A stretch of DNA of 64,000 nt from Hymenobacter terrenus (GTDB lineage Bacteria > Bacteroidota > Bacteroidia > Cytophagales > Hymenobacteraceae), in the NCBI RefSeq assembly GCF_000972495.1, contig NZ_LATM01000007.1, forward strand, positions 1-64,000, in the 5' to 3' direction. The position numbers and the translations under genes are program-made. A model generated the notes under the pieces. The model had not been told where the DNA came from. It was given only the letters and a program-made list of their open reading frames with translations, and did no database searches. Positions 53,321-63,720 of this stretch are shown here, one piece after another; the first letter of the stretch is position 1; the number at the start of each line of letters is the position of its first letter.

Positions 53321-54379
53321 ATGACCCCGTTAGTTCGCTCTTTTTCACCCTTTGTGTGTGCGCTTATTCTCTCACTTCTCAACCAAGCCTGTCAGAATAC
53401 CGCGGCAACTGACGGCTACACGATAAGCGGACAACTAAGCCATGCACCGGCTGGCACGCCCGTTTATTTAGCCCAACTAAATGGCGGCAAGGTTGTCGAA
53501 AAAAATACGGGCAGAACAGATACGCAGGGAAGCTTTGCGTTGCAGGGCAAGGCTACGACGCCCGGACTTTATCAAATCAGCCTCAGTGATGATAACCGGG
53601 TACTTGTAGTGCTTAATAACAATACCCGCCTGCAACTGCACGGCGACGCTCAAAATCTGATAAGCAGCTACTCCGTGCAAGGCAGTCCTGAATCTGAATT
53701 GGTGCATCAAATGACCGGAATAATGCTCGATACCAGTAGCCGTATGGAGCAAAAAGTAGCGTCCATTAAACACCTTATCCGGCGCAATGCCACGTCGGCC
53801 GCCGCCGGCTTTATAGCCTGTAATCAAATTTTCTTTGATCCCGAGCAAGACGCGCAATTCACCGATTCTATTGCGTTGATACAACAAAAAGCCCATCCTG
53901 AGCTACCTTTCTATCGGCGGCTGCGGGCAAAAAGGGCGCTATTGAAACCCACTGCCATAGGTACCACCGCCCCTGATATTGAGGAGGCGCTCCCAAACGG
54001 CAAACGGGTGGCTTTACACGAATTGCGCGGCAAATACGTGCTGGTGGATTTCTGGGCCAGCTGGTGCGGACCTTGTCGACAACAGTCGCCCAATCTGGTT
54101 AAAACTTATGAGAGATTTAAAGACCAAGGCCCCGGGTTCACCGTGTATAGTGTATCGCTGGACCATAACCGTGACCGTTGGATAAAAGCCGTAGCAGCGG
54201 ACAAGCTCCGCTGGCCTACCCACGTATCGGACCTGAAGGGGTTTGATAGCGCACCAGCGGCCACTTACGGCGTGAGAGAAATCCCCCAGTCTTTTCTACT
54301 CGACCCGCAGGGGCAGATTATTGCCAAAAACCTCTCTCCCGAAGCCTTAACGGTGAAGTTGGCTGAGGTGTTGAAGTGA
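53321..54379 (+). CDS. TlpA-like thiol-disulfide oxidoreductase with N-terminal DUF4369-like domain
   Basis: Protein of 352 residues. The signal peptide ends LLNQAC, so it is probably a lipoprotein facing the periplasm. The N-terminal domain (YTISGQLSHAPAGTPVYLAQ, about 35-130) is of the DUF4369 kind. A helical linker leads to a thioredoxin fold with the active site CGPC (C249, C252, in WASWCGPCRQ) and the cis-Pro segment EIPQSFLLDPQG. It reduces or isomerises disulfides of exported proteins. Divergent from the TonB receptor; the sensor kinase follows 88 bases downstream. Confidence 0.92.
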   Translation: MTPLVRSFSPFVCALILSLLNQACQNTAATDGYTISGQLSHAPAGTPVYLAQLNGGKVVEKNTGRTDTQGSFALQGKATTPGLYQISLSDDNRVLVVLNNNTRLQLHGDAQNLISSYSVQGSPESELVHQMTGIMLDTSSRMEQKVASIKHLIRRNATSAAAGFIACNQIFFDPEQDAQFTDSIALIQQKAHPELPFYRRLRAKRALLKPTAIGTTAPDIEEALPNGKRVALHELRGKYVLVDFWASWCGPCRQQSPNLVKTYERFKDQGPGFTVYSVSLDHNRDRWIKAVAADKLRWPTHVSDLKGFDSAPAATYGVREIPQSFLLDPQGQIIAKNLSPEALTVKLAEVLK

Positions 54380-54467
54380 TTTCATCAAGGCTGATTTCTG
54401 AAAAGCAATAGGCAATTATATTGAGCCCTTCGATGGCATTCTACCCCTTATTCTTCCCGTCGTTATC

Positions 54468-55478
54468 ATGACCAAAAACACCCGCCACCTGCACCTGCTG
54501 GGCTGGCTGGCCTACGCGAGCTATGAGCTGCTGGGCCACTTCGTGCAGCAGAAGCTGCCGCTCAGGGTGCACCTGTGGCTCTCGCTCTCGTTTCTGGTTG
54601 TTCAGGCCACCGAATTCTACCTCTGCTACCTGGTGGTATTTCCGCGCTTCCTGCGGACGAGCCAGCCCCTGAAGCTGGTGGCGGCGCTGGCGGGCGTCAT
54701 GGCGCTATTCATCGGGCTGCGCTACAGCCTGGAGGAAGTGCTGTACCCGGCCGTGCTGGGGGTTCACAATTATTTCGATACTCCCTTTACCAGTTACATT
54801 TTCGACAACATTTATTACGGCAGCCCCGCTATTGTGATTAGTGCTGCCCTGTGGGCCGGGCAAGCCGCCTTGCGCACCGAGCGGGAAAACCAGCAACTGC
54901 GCGACGAAAAACGGGCGGCCGAAGTAGCGTTTCTGAAGTCCCAAATCAACCCGCACTTCCTCTATAATACCCTCAACATGCTCTACAGCATGGCCTACCC
55001 GGTGGCCAAACCGCTGGCCGCCGCCATCCTCAAGCTAGCCGAGCTGATGCGCTACATGCTGCACGACAGCGGCAATGGCCAGGTCGACCTCGTTCAGGAA
55101 ATCGACTACCTGAACAATTACCTGGCCCTCTACCGGCTGCGTTTCCCCGACCAGCTGTTCGTCGATTTCACCGTGACGGGCGAGCCCACCGGCCACCGCC
55201 TGGCGCCGCTGGTACTCATTCCGTTCGTGGAAAATGCCATGAAGCATGGTGTCCTCGACGACCCGGCTGAGCCCGTACGCATCCGCCTCGCCCTCGAGCC
55301 GAATGAGCTGCTGTTCGAAGTCGAAAACCGGCGGAGCGACTACCAGAAGGACGCCACCACCGGCATTGGCCTGCACAACCTGCGCCGCCGGCTGGAACTG
55401 CTGTACCCCGAGCGCCACCGCTTGTGCATCGCCGCGGCCGGCCAGCAGTTCACTACCTCGCTCCGGCTGGCGCAGTAG
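54468..55478 (+). CDS. LytS-type sensor histidine kinase
   Basis: Protein of 336 residues. About four membrane helices (within residues 10-140), a short coiled coil (TERENQQLRDEKRAAEVAFL), then the His_kinase domain with phospho-acceptor H163 in KSQINPHFLYNTLNML. The ATP-binding part reads LAPLVLIPFVENAMKHGV and IGLHNLRRRLELLYPERHRL. It probably senses a signal in the membrane and passes phosphate to the LytTR regulator encoded 87 bases downstream. The signal is unknown. Confidence 0.92.
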   Translation: MTKNTRHLHLLGWLAYASYELLGHFVQQKLPLRVHLWLSLSFLVVQATEFYLCYLVVFPRFLRTSQPLKLVAALAGVMALFIGLRYSLEEVLYPAVLGVHNYFDTPFTSYIFDNIYYGSPAIVISAALWAGQAALRTERENQQLRDEKRAAEVAFLKSQINPHFLYNTLNMLYSMAYPVAKPLAAAILKLAELMRYMLHDSGNGQVDLVQEIDYLNNYLALYRLRFPDQLFVDFTVTGEPTGHRLAPLVLIPFVENAMKHGVLDDPAEPVRIRLALEPNELLFEVENRRSDYQKDATTGIGLHNLRRRLELLYPERHRLCIAAAGQQFTTSLRLAQ

Positions 55479-55565
55479 CGGTTTTCGATTTCGGCCCGCA
55501 CGCCACACGGCCGGCCGCGCTGCGTGCCGCCTGGCGTTCTTTATTACTTCCCTTTTCCACTGCCC

Positions 55566-56300
55566 ATGATTCGCTGCCTTGCCGTCGACGACGAAGCTCC
55601 TGCCCTGGCCATTCTCGCCGATTACATCGGTCAGGTACCTTTCCTGGCGCTGGTGGGTGCCACCACCAACCCCGTCGAAGCCCTGACGTGGGTGCAGCAG
55701 GGCCGCGCCGATTTGGTGTTTCTCGACATCCAGATGCCCAAGCTCACCGGCCTGCAATTCCTGAAGCTCAATGGCAATAAGTGCAAGGTGATTCTCACCA
55801 CCGCCTACCCCGAATACGCGCTCGAAGGCTACGAAAATGACGTGGTAGACTACCTGCTCAAGCCAATTTCGTTTGAGCGGTTCCTGAAAGCGGCCCAGAA
55901 AGCCCTGGCCCTGCTGCCCGGCACGCCGCCGGAGCCAGTGGCCCCGCCAGCCGCGGCAATGGCTCCAGTGGTCACTTCGCCTCCCGGCCACATGTTCGTG
56001 AAAGGCGAGACGAAAAACAAGTACCTGCGCATCAGCTACCCCGATATTCTGTACATCGAAGGTCTGAGCAACTATGTTTCCATTCAGCTGCCCACCCAAC
56101 GGGTAGTCACCTACCAAACACTGAAAGAGCTGGCCGAAACGCTGCCCCAGCCGCCTTTCCTGCGAGTGCACAAGTCCTTCATCGTATCGCTGGATAAGAT
56201 TCGGATGGTCGACGGCAACACGATTTATATCGGCGAGAAACTCATTCCCGTCAGCGAAACCTACCGCGAGCAGCTATACCGTCTGATTAGGGAAGCGTAA
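55566..56300 (+). CDS. LytTR-family response regulator
   Basis: Protein of 244 residues from ATG 55566 (MIRCLAVDDEAPALAIL); an in-frame ATG upstream gives an unlikely prefix. The receiver domain has the acidic pair D8-D9, phospho-acceptor D54 (LVFLDIQMPKLTG) and VVDYLLKPISFERF. A Pro/Ala linker (about 118-145) leads to a LytTR DNA-binding domain (ILYIEGLSNYVSIQLPTQRV, FLRVHKSFIVSLDKI). It is the partner of the LytS-type kinase and likely regulates nearby genes such as the receptor or TlpA gene. The stop is 5 bases from the convergent ureG stop. Confidence 0.94.
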   Translation: MIRCLAVDDEAPALAILADYIGQVPFLALVGATTNPVEALTWVQQGRADLVFLDIQMPKLTGLQFLKLNGNKCKVILTTAYPEYALEGYENDVVDYLLKPISFERFLKAAQKALALLPGTPPEPVAPPAAAMAPVVTSPPGHMFVKGETKNKYLRISYPDILYIEGLSNYVSIQLPTQRVVTYQTLKELAETLPQPPFLRVHKSFIVSLDKIRMVDGNTIYIGEKLIPVSETYREQLYRLIREA

Positions 56301-56305
56301 ATACG

Positions 56306-57058
56306 CTACCGCCTGTCTTCGCGCACGGCGGCCAGGGCGCGGGCTTTGGCGGCTTTGATGTGGGCAATAATGTCGTCCAGCCCGTGGCCGTCGATGGCAC
56401 GGGCGAAGAGAAAGGGGCCTTCGCCGCGCATCTTGCGGGAGTCGCGTTCCATCACGCCGAGGTCGGCTTTTATCAGGTCTTTGAGGTCGATTTTGTTGAT
56501 GATGAGCAGGTCAGATTGCGTGATGCCGGGGCCGCCCTTGCGCGGAATTTTGTCGCCGCCCGATACGTCGATGACGTAGATGGAATAGTCGACCAGCTCG
56601 CGGCTGAAATGGGCGGCCAGGTTGTCGCCGCCGCTTTCCACAAACAGGTAATCGAGCCCGTAGTTGAAGCGGGCCATGAGTCCTTCCAGCGCGTCCATGT
56701 TCAATGAAATGTCCTCGCGGATGGCCGCGTGCGGGCAGCCCCCGGTTTCCACGCCCACAATCCGGTCCTCATTCAGGGCGCTGTGGCGGATTAGGAATTC
56801 GGCGTCTTCGCGGGTGAAAATGTCGTTGGTCACCACACCCAGCTCGAACTCGTGGCGCAGCCGCTCGCACAGCGCTTTGAGCAGCGCCGTTTTGCCCGTG
56901 CCCACCGGCCCGCCAATGCCCACGGTAAAGGCCCGCTTGCGGAAGTTGCGGTAAGAAGGCAGCCGCCGGGTTTCGCGCTCATTGAAGTCGCCGGGCGATT
57001 CATATGCCTCGTGGGTGTGGCCGTGGAGCAGCAGCGCGAGTTTTTCGACAAAAGCCAT
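56306..57058 (-). CDS. ureG: Urease accessory GTPase UreG
   Basis: Protein of 250 residues. A His-containing N-terminus ([17 protein letters not shown], a possible metal-binding stretch) is followed by the P-loop GGPVGTGKT (about 49-57), the CPH metal-binding motif (C108, H110) in [28 protein letters not shown] and the G4 region LLIINKIDL. UreG hydrolyses GTP to load nickel into urease, together with UreF and UreD. It lies after ureF on the same strand, separated by a long palindromic element at 57137. Length and motifs are complete. Confidence 0.96.
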   Translation of the reverse strand: MAFVEKLALLLHGHTHEAYESPGDFNERETRRLPSYRNFRKRAFTVGIGGPVGTGKTALLKALCERLRHEFELGVVTNDIFTREDAEFLIRHSALNEDRIVGVETGGCPHAAIREDISLNMDALEGLMARFNYGLDYLFVESGGDNLAAHFSRELVDYSIYVIDVSGGDKIPRKGGPGITQSDLLIINKIDLKDLIKADLGVMERDSRKMRGEGPFLFARAIDGHGLDDIIAHIKAAKARALAAVREDRR

Positions 57059-57136
57059 TGGGGAAGTTTTGAGTTTTGAAGGTTGAATTTTAAAGGCGGT
57101 CCGCCGTAATCAAAGTGCTAAAGGCCATCCAAGCAT

Positions 57137-57250
57137 AAAAGAACGTCATGCTGAGCGGAGCCGAAGCATCTCGCCTGTGGTAGTAACTCAATTGATTGGT
57201 TTACTCCCCCGAGCGAGATGCTTCGGCTCTGCTCAGCATGACGTTCTTTT
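57137..57250. repeat. Long palindromic repeat element, copy 2
   Basis: Arms of 38 bases (57137-57174 and 57213-57250) pair with only one G-T mismatch, around a 38-base centre. The arm contains GTCATGCTGAGC...GAAGCATCTCGC. The same arm family is found at 28635-28722. It sits between ureF and ureG and would form a strong hairpin in their shared message. Confidence 0.88.
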
Positions 57251-57286
57251 CAACAGGACCAGCTCCTTTACCCTACATAACGGGCC

Positions 57287-57964
57287 TTAATTCTGAAAGA
57301 GCTTGGAGTACATATCCTCGTGCAGTACCTGCACGGCATCGAGCAGGAACGCGGAGCGGGTGGCCTCGCCGTATTCCTTGCCGGCCTGGGCGGCCAGGAT
57401 GTGGTCGAACACGGCGTAGAAATCGTGCTGTAACTGGTGGCCCTCCAGCGGCCCCAAAAACCCAAGGCGGATGGCGGCGCTGAGTTGGTCGCGGAGCAGC
57501 ATGTGCAGGTACATGGCCTGCAAGTTGGGGAGCGCAAAGCCTGCTCGCTGCAAACCCAGCGCAAAAACCAGCGTGAAGTGCGGCGGAATAGTCGCGGCCA
57601 CAAACCATTGACCAAGGACCTCCAGCTGCGCGGCGGGGTAGAAAGAAGCCAGCAGCTTGAGCCAGTTGCGCCCCTGCACGGCGCTGGCCTTGTGCAAAGC
57701 GGGCACCAGCAGTTGCGCATCGTACTCCTCGGCCAAGGTTCGGAACGCCTCGCTCAGCTCCGCCTGCCCGAGTCGGAAGCAGGAGTTGATGAAGGGCAGT
57801 TCGACGTTACCGGCTTGTTGCAGGTAGGAATACAGGTAATTCCGCAGGGCAAAGGGCGTGTTTACCAGGCCAAAGGTGATGCTGCTTTCCAACCCGTAGG
57901 AATAAGCGAAGGAGCCCGTAGGGATGGCCGAATCGACTAGGTGCAGGAGACGGGCAAATTGCAT
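57287..57964 (-). CDS. ureF: Urease accessory protein UreF
   Basis: Protein of 225 residues from ATG 57964 (MQFARLLHLVDSAIPTGSFA), the normal UreF N-terminus. The frame is open to 58330 upstream, but that part overlaps the histidine kinase gene and is not coding. Other conserved segments: YSYGLESSITFGLV, ALHKASAVQGRNWLKLL and LGFLGPLEGHQLQHDF. UreF is the chaperone subunit that couples UreG to UreD and the apo-urease. It lies 73 bases after the histidine kinase stop, so the two may share a transcript. A palindromic element separates it from ureG. Confidence 0.93.
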   Translation of the reverse strand: MQFARLLHLVDSAIPTGSFAYSYGLESSITFGLVNTPFALRNYLYSYLQQAGNVELPFINSCFRLGQAELSEAFRTLAEEYDAQLLVPALHKASAVQGRNWLKLLASFYPAAQLEVLGQWFVAATIPPHFTLVFALGLQRAGFALPNLQAMYLHMLLRDQLSAAIRLGFLGPLEGHQLQHDFYAVFDHILAAQAGKEYGEATRSAFLLDAVQVLHEDMYSKLFQN

Positions 57965-58037
57965 AGGGCCGGATGAGTTGGTGGCAGCATTGGTGGCCCA
58001 GCCCCTGGCGCGGCAGGTGGCCCCCACGAAAACAGGG

Positions 58038-60251
58038 TTACTGAGCTTCCAGACCTTCTTTCGCTTCTTGGAAGGTGATGATAAAACGGGCGCCCGAAGC
58101 GCTGTTCTGCGCCTGGAAGGTGCCCTTGAGCTGGCGGGTAAGGTTATTAACGAGGCGCAGCCCAAGCGAAGACGTGTTTTCCAGCTTGAAATTTCTTGGC
58201 AGCCCCACCCCGTTGTCGCTGATGGTGGCCGTGAAGGTGCCGGAGGAATCCGGCGCCGATATATGCAAGTCAACCTGCCCATTACGCCCATCCGGGAACG
58301 CATGGTTGTAAGCGTTCGACAACAATTCATTTAGTATCAACCCCAATGGCACCGCCGTGCTGGCGTTCAGATATACCCCGGTAGCCTGGGTATTGATGAG
58401 GACAGCCGTCGGAGGCTCGGCATCCTGAGCATACGGCATGCTGAACACCCCGACCGGCCGGGTCCGCATTCGCATGGGACGGCCAAAGGCATTGGACAAA
58501 TAGGCCGTGAGCTGCTGCAAAAACTGGTGGAAGTCGATGCGGGCCAGGTCCGCTGACTGGTAAAGCAGCTCGTGAATCAGGGCAATGGTCTGGATGCGGT
58601 TCTGACCTTCTTGCAGCATCTCGGTGAGGGCCGGCAGGTTGGGATGCTCGTAGGCCTGCAGAGCAAATAGACTGGCAATGATTTGGAGGTTGTTTTTCAC
58701 CCGGTGATGCACCTCTTTCAGCAGCATTTCCTTCTCGCTCAGCGACTGGTATAAGCGCTGCTGCGTGCGGAGCAAGGCATCGTTTTTGGCGGCTATCTCG
58801 CCGTCCCGGATTTGCAGCTGGCGGTTGGCGGTGCGTTGGGCCTGGTAGCGCCGGTACCAGGAAATGCCCAGCAGCGAAGCCAGCAGCAAAGCGCCGCTCA
58901 TGGCCCCCCCAAACCAGTATTGCAGCCGTGCTTTCGACCGCATAAGGGCCGTATCTTTTCGCAGCAGCGCAATTTGGGCTTCCTTCTCGCGGAAGTCGTA
59001 CCGGGTTTGCAGGGAGAGCAGCTGCTGTTCCTTCTGGGCGCTAAACAGGCTATCGGACGACTCTTCGAAGCGTACCCGGTAGGCATAGGCCGCCGCAAAA
59101 TCCCCGTTAGCCGCGCTAATCTTGGCCAGGGTACACCAGGCATCGACAAAGTCAGCGCTGGATTTCGTCTCGCGGGCCAACTCCAGCGTTTGCGCTGCGG
59201 CCCGCTGAGCCTCCTGCGGCCGCCCCAGGGCATGGTACGTCTCGGCCATGCTGGAGAGCAGCTTTATCAGGTAGCTGTGCTGATGGATTCGGCGGAAGGT
59301 TTTTTCCGCCTGCTGAAAGTTGCGCAAGGCCAAGGTGTGGTGGCCCTGCTTCGCCTGGAGCCGCCCCAGAATGGCGTAGGTTCGGGCCTTGTCCAAGGCG
59401 CTGATACGACTCCCGTGCGCCTGCCCCAGCCGCAGGCTTTTTTCCAGAAATCGCTGCGCGGTCGAATACTGTTTCATCAGGGTATAAACCTCCCCCAAAG
59501 AAGAATAATCGGTAATGGTATTGGTCGTGTCGCGTTGCTCCTCATGCATGCTAACGGCCCGGTTCAGGTAGCGCAAAGCCAGCGGATAGTCCTTCAGCTG
59601 TTGGTACAACCAGCCAATGTTTGCCGAAACATAGGCCTCTTCGGTGGCCCGGCGGGCCCCATTTGCCATTTTTATGCTTCGCAGGTACGCCTGCAGCGCG
59701 GCCGGGTAGTCGCCCTGCCCCCGGAAGATGTTGGCCATGTTGTTGTAGAGCCCGATCAGTTTCACTGTATCGTGCATTTGCTGGCGCAGGGGCAGCTCGT
59801 ACTGCGCCGCAGTCCACGCTTTGGTGAACTCGCTCCGGTTGATGTAGTAGATGCTCATCGTTCGGTAGCACTGCGCTATTTCCCGGATGTTCCTATGCGC
59901 CTGCGCACGTTTCAGGGCCTGCTGATAGTGCGTCATGGCCACCGGATAATGCCCCTGAAATTGGTACACGATGCCCAGCGCCAACAGCGCCCGCGCTTCG
60001 AGGGTGTCAGCGTGCTGGCGGGCCAGGGCCACCGCCCGCTCCGCATAGCCATAGGCCCGCGTCGAATCGCTGTTGCGGAAATATTCACTAAGCTTGATAA
60101 GCGTGAGTACCTGCTGTGGCTTGGAGTGGGTGGTGCGCACCACGGTCAGTAAGCTGTCGGTGAAGGCAGCCGGCTGGGCCCGACACGGAGCTGATTCAAC
60201 AACAGCAATCAAGTAACAAAAAAGTACTACTAGTAGACGGGAGAAATTCAT
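58038..60251 (-). CDS. TPR-containing sensor histidine kinase (HisKA_2 type)
   Basis: Protein of 737 residues with signal peptide ending PCRAQ. The N-terminal two thirds are TPR repeats (ALLALGIVYQFQGHYPVAMT, MANIFRGQGDYPAALQAYL, YSSLGEVYTLMKQYSTAQRF). One membrane helix follows at about 440-460 (WFGGAMSGALLLASLLGISW), then a coiled coil. The HisKA_2 domain carries phospho-acceptor H515 (LLKEVHHRVKNNLQIIASL), and the ATPase domain has LGLILNELLSNAYNHAF and SDNGVGLPRNF. A periplasmic TPR part may sense a protein or peptide. No response regulator lies beside it. ureF starts 73 bases after its stop. Confidence 0.93.
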   Translation of the reverse strand: MNFSRLLVVLFCYLIAVVESAPCRAQPAAFTDSLLTVVRTTHSKPQQVLTLIKLSEYFRNSDSTRAYGYAERAVALARQHADTLEARALLALGIVYQFQGHYPVAMTHYQQALKRAQAHRNIREIAQCYRTMSIYYINRSEFTKAWTAAQYELPLRQQMHDTVKLIGLYNNMANIFRGQGDYPAALQAYLRSIKMANGARRATEEAYVSANIGWLYQQLKDYPLALRYLNRAVSMHEEQRDTTNTITDYSSLGEVYTLMKQYSTAQRFLEKSLRLGQAHGSRISALDKARTYAILGRLQAKQGHHTLALRNFQQAEKTFRRIHQHSYLIKLLSSMAETYHALGRPQEAQRAAAQTLELARETKSSADFVDAWCTLAKISAANGDFAAAYAYRVRFEESSDSLFSAQKEQQLLSLQTRYDFREKEAQIALLRKDTALMRSKARLQYWFGGAMSGALLLASLLGISWYRRYQAQRTANRQLQIRDGEIAAKNDALLRTQQRLYQSLSEKEMLLKEVHHRVKNNLQIIASLFALQAYEHPNLPALTEMLQEGQNRIQTIALIHELLYQSADLARIDFHQFLQQLTAYLSNAFGRPMRMRTRPVGVFSMPYAQDAEPPTAVLINTQATGVYLNASTAVPLGLILNELLSNAYNHAFPDGRNGQVDLHISAPDSSGTFTATISDNGVGLPRNFKLENTSSLGLRLVNNLTRQLKGTFQAQNSASGARFIITFQEAKEGLEAQ

Positions 60252-60931
60252 ATCGGAGGTAGATTACTCAGGAAAGAAGGTATGCAGATGCCCACCTCCA
60301 ATCAAGAGTTGTGACACAAATCAGCAAATACACACAATGCACCAATACCCTTTTGGTTAAAGGCTTATCTCGAAGGTCGCTATTGCCGCGCATAATTTTA
60401 TGGAATAAGGCCCGACCAAACCCATCCTCTAAACCAACCAACAAGCCAAATGCTTGACCCGAACCATCGAAATGCCAAAGTACAGTGCTGCCACTACTCA
60501 ACCATGGTCGAACCGAACGCCTAACGCCACAACTTTTTGCCCGCCGACAAGCACGTCCAGCGCGTCAGCACCTTACAGAGTTGCCCACCAACATAATTTT
60601 ATTTGCCTGCCAGGCCAAAAATTCCCCACCATCCTGGCAGTCCTGTGCGCGGCCTGCTCCTGGCCCGGCCGCATTAAGTGGGCACACCCGACGGCGCTAG
60701 CCAACCTCACGTGCTTCCTATGGGACGCGGGCTCTACACCGGGCACGCCCGCGTGAAGCCCCCAGGAGAGAGGAGCTAACAGGCAACCAAACCCGTGAGC
60801 ATAGCCGACCCCAACAAGGTGCGGGCGGTGGGCGAACTGTATGGAGCGACGACTTGGCGCGGCGGCCTAAAAATCCGCGTTTCCCCCTGAAACACCATAC
60901 TCAACCTCCTAAATACAATGATTAGCTCTTT
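60252..60931. other. Intergenic region upstream of the TPR kinase, no gene seen
   Basis: Spacer of 680 bases with no convincing coding frame, signal or recognisable relic. The promoter of the kinase gene should lie at its left end. It runs into the 21-bp repeat island on the right. Confidence 0.45.
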
Positions 60932-61086
60932 CTGAGGCTTCGGGGACACTTTCTGAGGCTTTGGAGCCAGGCGCGGATGCTTAGGTCGGGGCCCATGGTG
61001 CTTAGGACAGGACCGGTGGAGCTTGGGTAGCGAGCTGCGAGGCTTCGGGGATGCTGGCTGGGGTTTGGGAGACGATTTTTGAGGGG
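60932..61086. repeat. Degenerate tandem repeat of about seven 21-bp units
   Basis: Units start at 60932, 60953, 60974, 60995, 61016, 61037 and 61058, plus a partial at 61079. The common core is GAGGCTTNGG or its near variants. Like the islands at 24329 and 43101 the period is exactly 21 bp with heavily diverged units. It lies in the long spacer between the TPR kinase and ureC. Confidence 0.8.
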
Positions 61087-61354
61087 TAGTAACCACGTTG
61101 GAAGCCTGGAGCAAGCCCCGTAACCGGGTCGGCCTATCTTTACCGCGCTCGCGTTCGGTATGTCCCCCAGCCAACGGCTACTCTGTAAAAAGAGAAGCCC
61201 CGGCTGTTGGCGCAACCAGAGCTTCGAGAAGTGTGGGGGGTTTCGCACAACCCTTCTACTTCTAACCAGATGACAAAAGACAGTACGAATAAACTATTTA
61301 GCGAGTGCGTAACGCCACTTGGTGTTGGGGTAAAGAAGTTGCGGACTGCTCTTG

Positions 61355-61416
61355 GCGTGAACCTCACCCCCTGACCCCCTCTCCAAAAAAGAGGGGGCAG
61401 GGGGTGAGGTTCACGC
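61355..61416. repeat. GC-rich palindrome directly after ureC, likely terminator
   Basis: Inverted arms 61355-61382 and 61390-61416, beginning GCGTGAACCTCACCCCC, differ by one missing base, with an A-rich loop. The end lies 9 bases from the ureC stop. Read on the minus strand it makes a very strong stem, so it probably ends the ureC transcript; it also looks like a dispersed repeat type. Confidence 0.75.
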
Positions 61417-61425
61417 GGAGGGCGG

Positions 61426-63141
<1,716 letters not shown>

Positions 63142-63177
63142 AAGCTAGTGCCTATTTTAAATTTAGCTTAAATCATT

Positions 63178-63705
63178 CTAAACGTTTCTCATAAATTCTT
63201 CCAATGATTTTGATTCCATTTCAAAATCTTGGTAGCTTTCAAAGAGAGTTCCATGACCTTTCTCGTCTATGGAAGAATTAATTAAAACAACCTTTCCATC
63301 CTGCATTTTCAAGGTACGCCACGGTGACTCTTGGTGGAAAGGCGTTTCTAATTTTTGATAAGCTCTGCTACTTAAATAGCTCTCCGTTTCAGTACGATTC
63401 ATTCTCACATAGCCGTAATGAATATTGTCCCAGAAGAAATACCATACATAATTTCTGAATAGCTCAACGTCTTCCCGTTTAGAAAAGAACTTTGCTGTTT
63501 GAACACCTCCGCCAATGATTTCTACAAATTCTTTTTGCAATTCATAAACGGCAGGCTTTTTCTTGAATAAGGCTTTCTTACCCGCATAGAGACTTTCAAT
63601 AACTGTGGTTAAGCGGGTTAAGCGGAATTGAATTTCCCTTTCAGCTTGAGGTATGAAGAAGCTCACTAAACTGCCTTCATCAGCAATATCATCTTTGTGT
63701 ATCAT
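63178..63705 (-). CDS. AT-rich orphan protein inserted between ureB and ureC
   Basis: Protein of 175 residues, soluble, with no recognised domain. It is rich in Lys, Glu and aromatic residues (ESLYAGKKALFKKKPAVYEL, DVELFRNYVWYFFWDNIHYG, FHQESPWRTLKMQDGKVVLI). Its AT-rich composition differs sharply from ureB and ureC, so it was probably acquired. The ends are clean: 36 bases to the ureC start and 15 bases from the ureB stop, on the same strand, so it may still be transcribed with the urease operon. A role in urease is not supported by any motif. Confidence 0.75.
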   Translation of the reverse strand: MIHKDDIADEGSLVSFFIPQAEREIQFRLTRLTTVIESLYAGKKALFKKKPAVYELQKEFVEIIGGGVQTAKFFSKREDVELFRNYVWYFFWDNIHYGYVRMNRTETESYLSSRAYQKLETPFHQESPWRTLKMQDGKVVLINSSIDEKGHGTLFESYQDFEMESKSLEEFMRNV

Positions 63706-63720
63706 TGAGATAATTACGGT

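Noticed and set aside
53089..53412. Open frame of 107 codons upstream of the TlpA-like gene
   Set aside because: It overlaps the clear signal-peptide start of that gene in another frame and has no features of its own.
57287..58330. UreF with a 122-residue N-terminal extension
   Set aside because: The extension lies inside the kinase gene in another frame and looks like noise; MQFARLLHLVDSAIPTGSFA is the normal UreF start.
58812..60152. 446-codon plus-strand frame opposite the TPR kinase
   Set aside because: Antisense shadow of TPR repeats, with no signal or domain.
60776..61174. Minus-strand frame with Pro/Lys heptads over the third repeat island
   Set aside because: The heptads arise from the 21-bp period. 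The other islands read as quite different peptides, so protein coding is unlikely.
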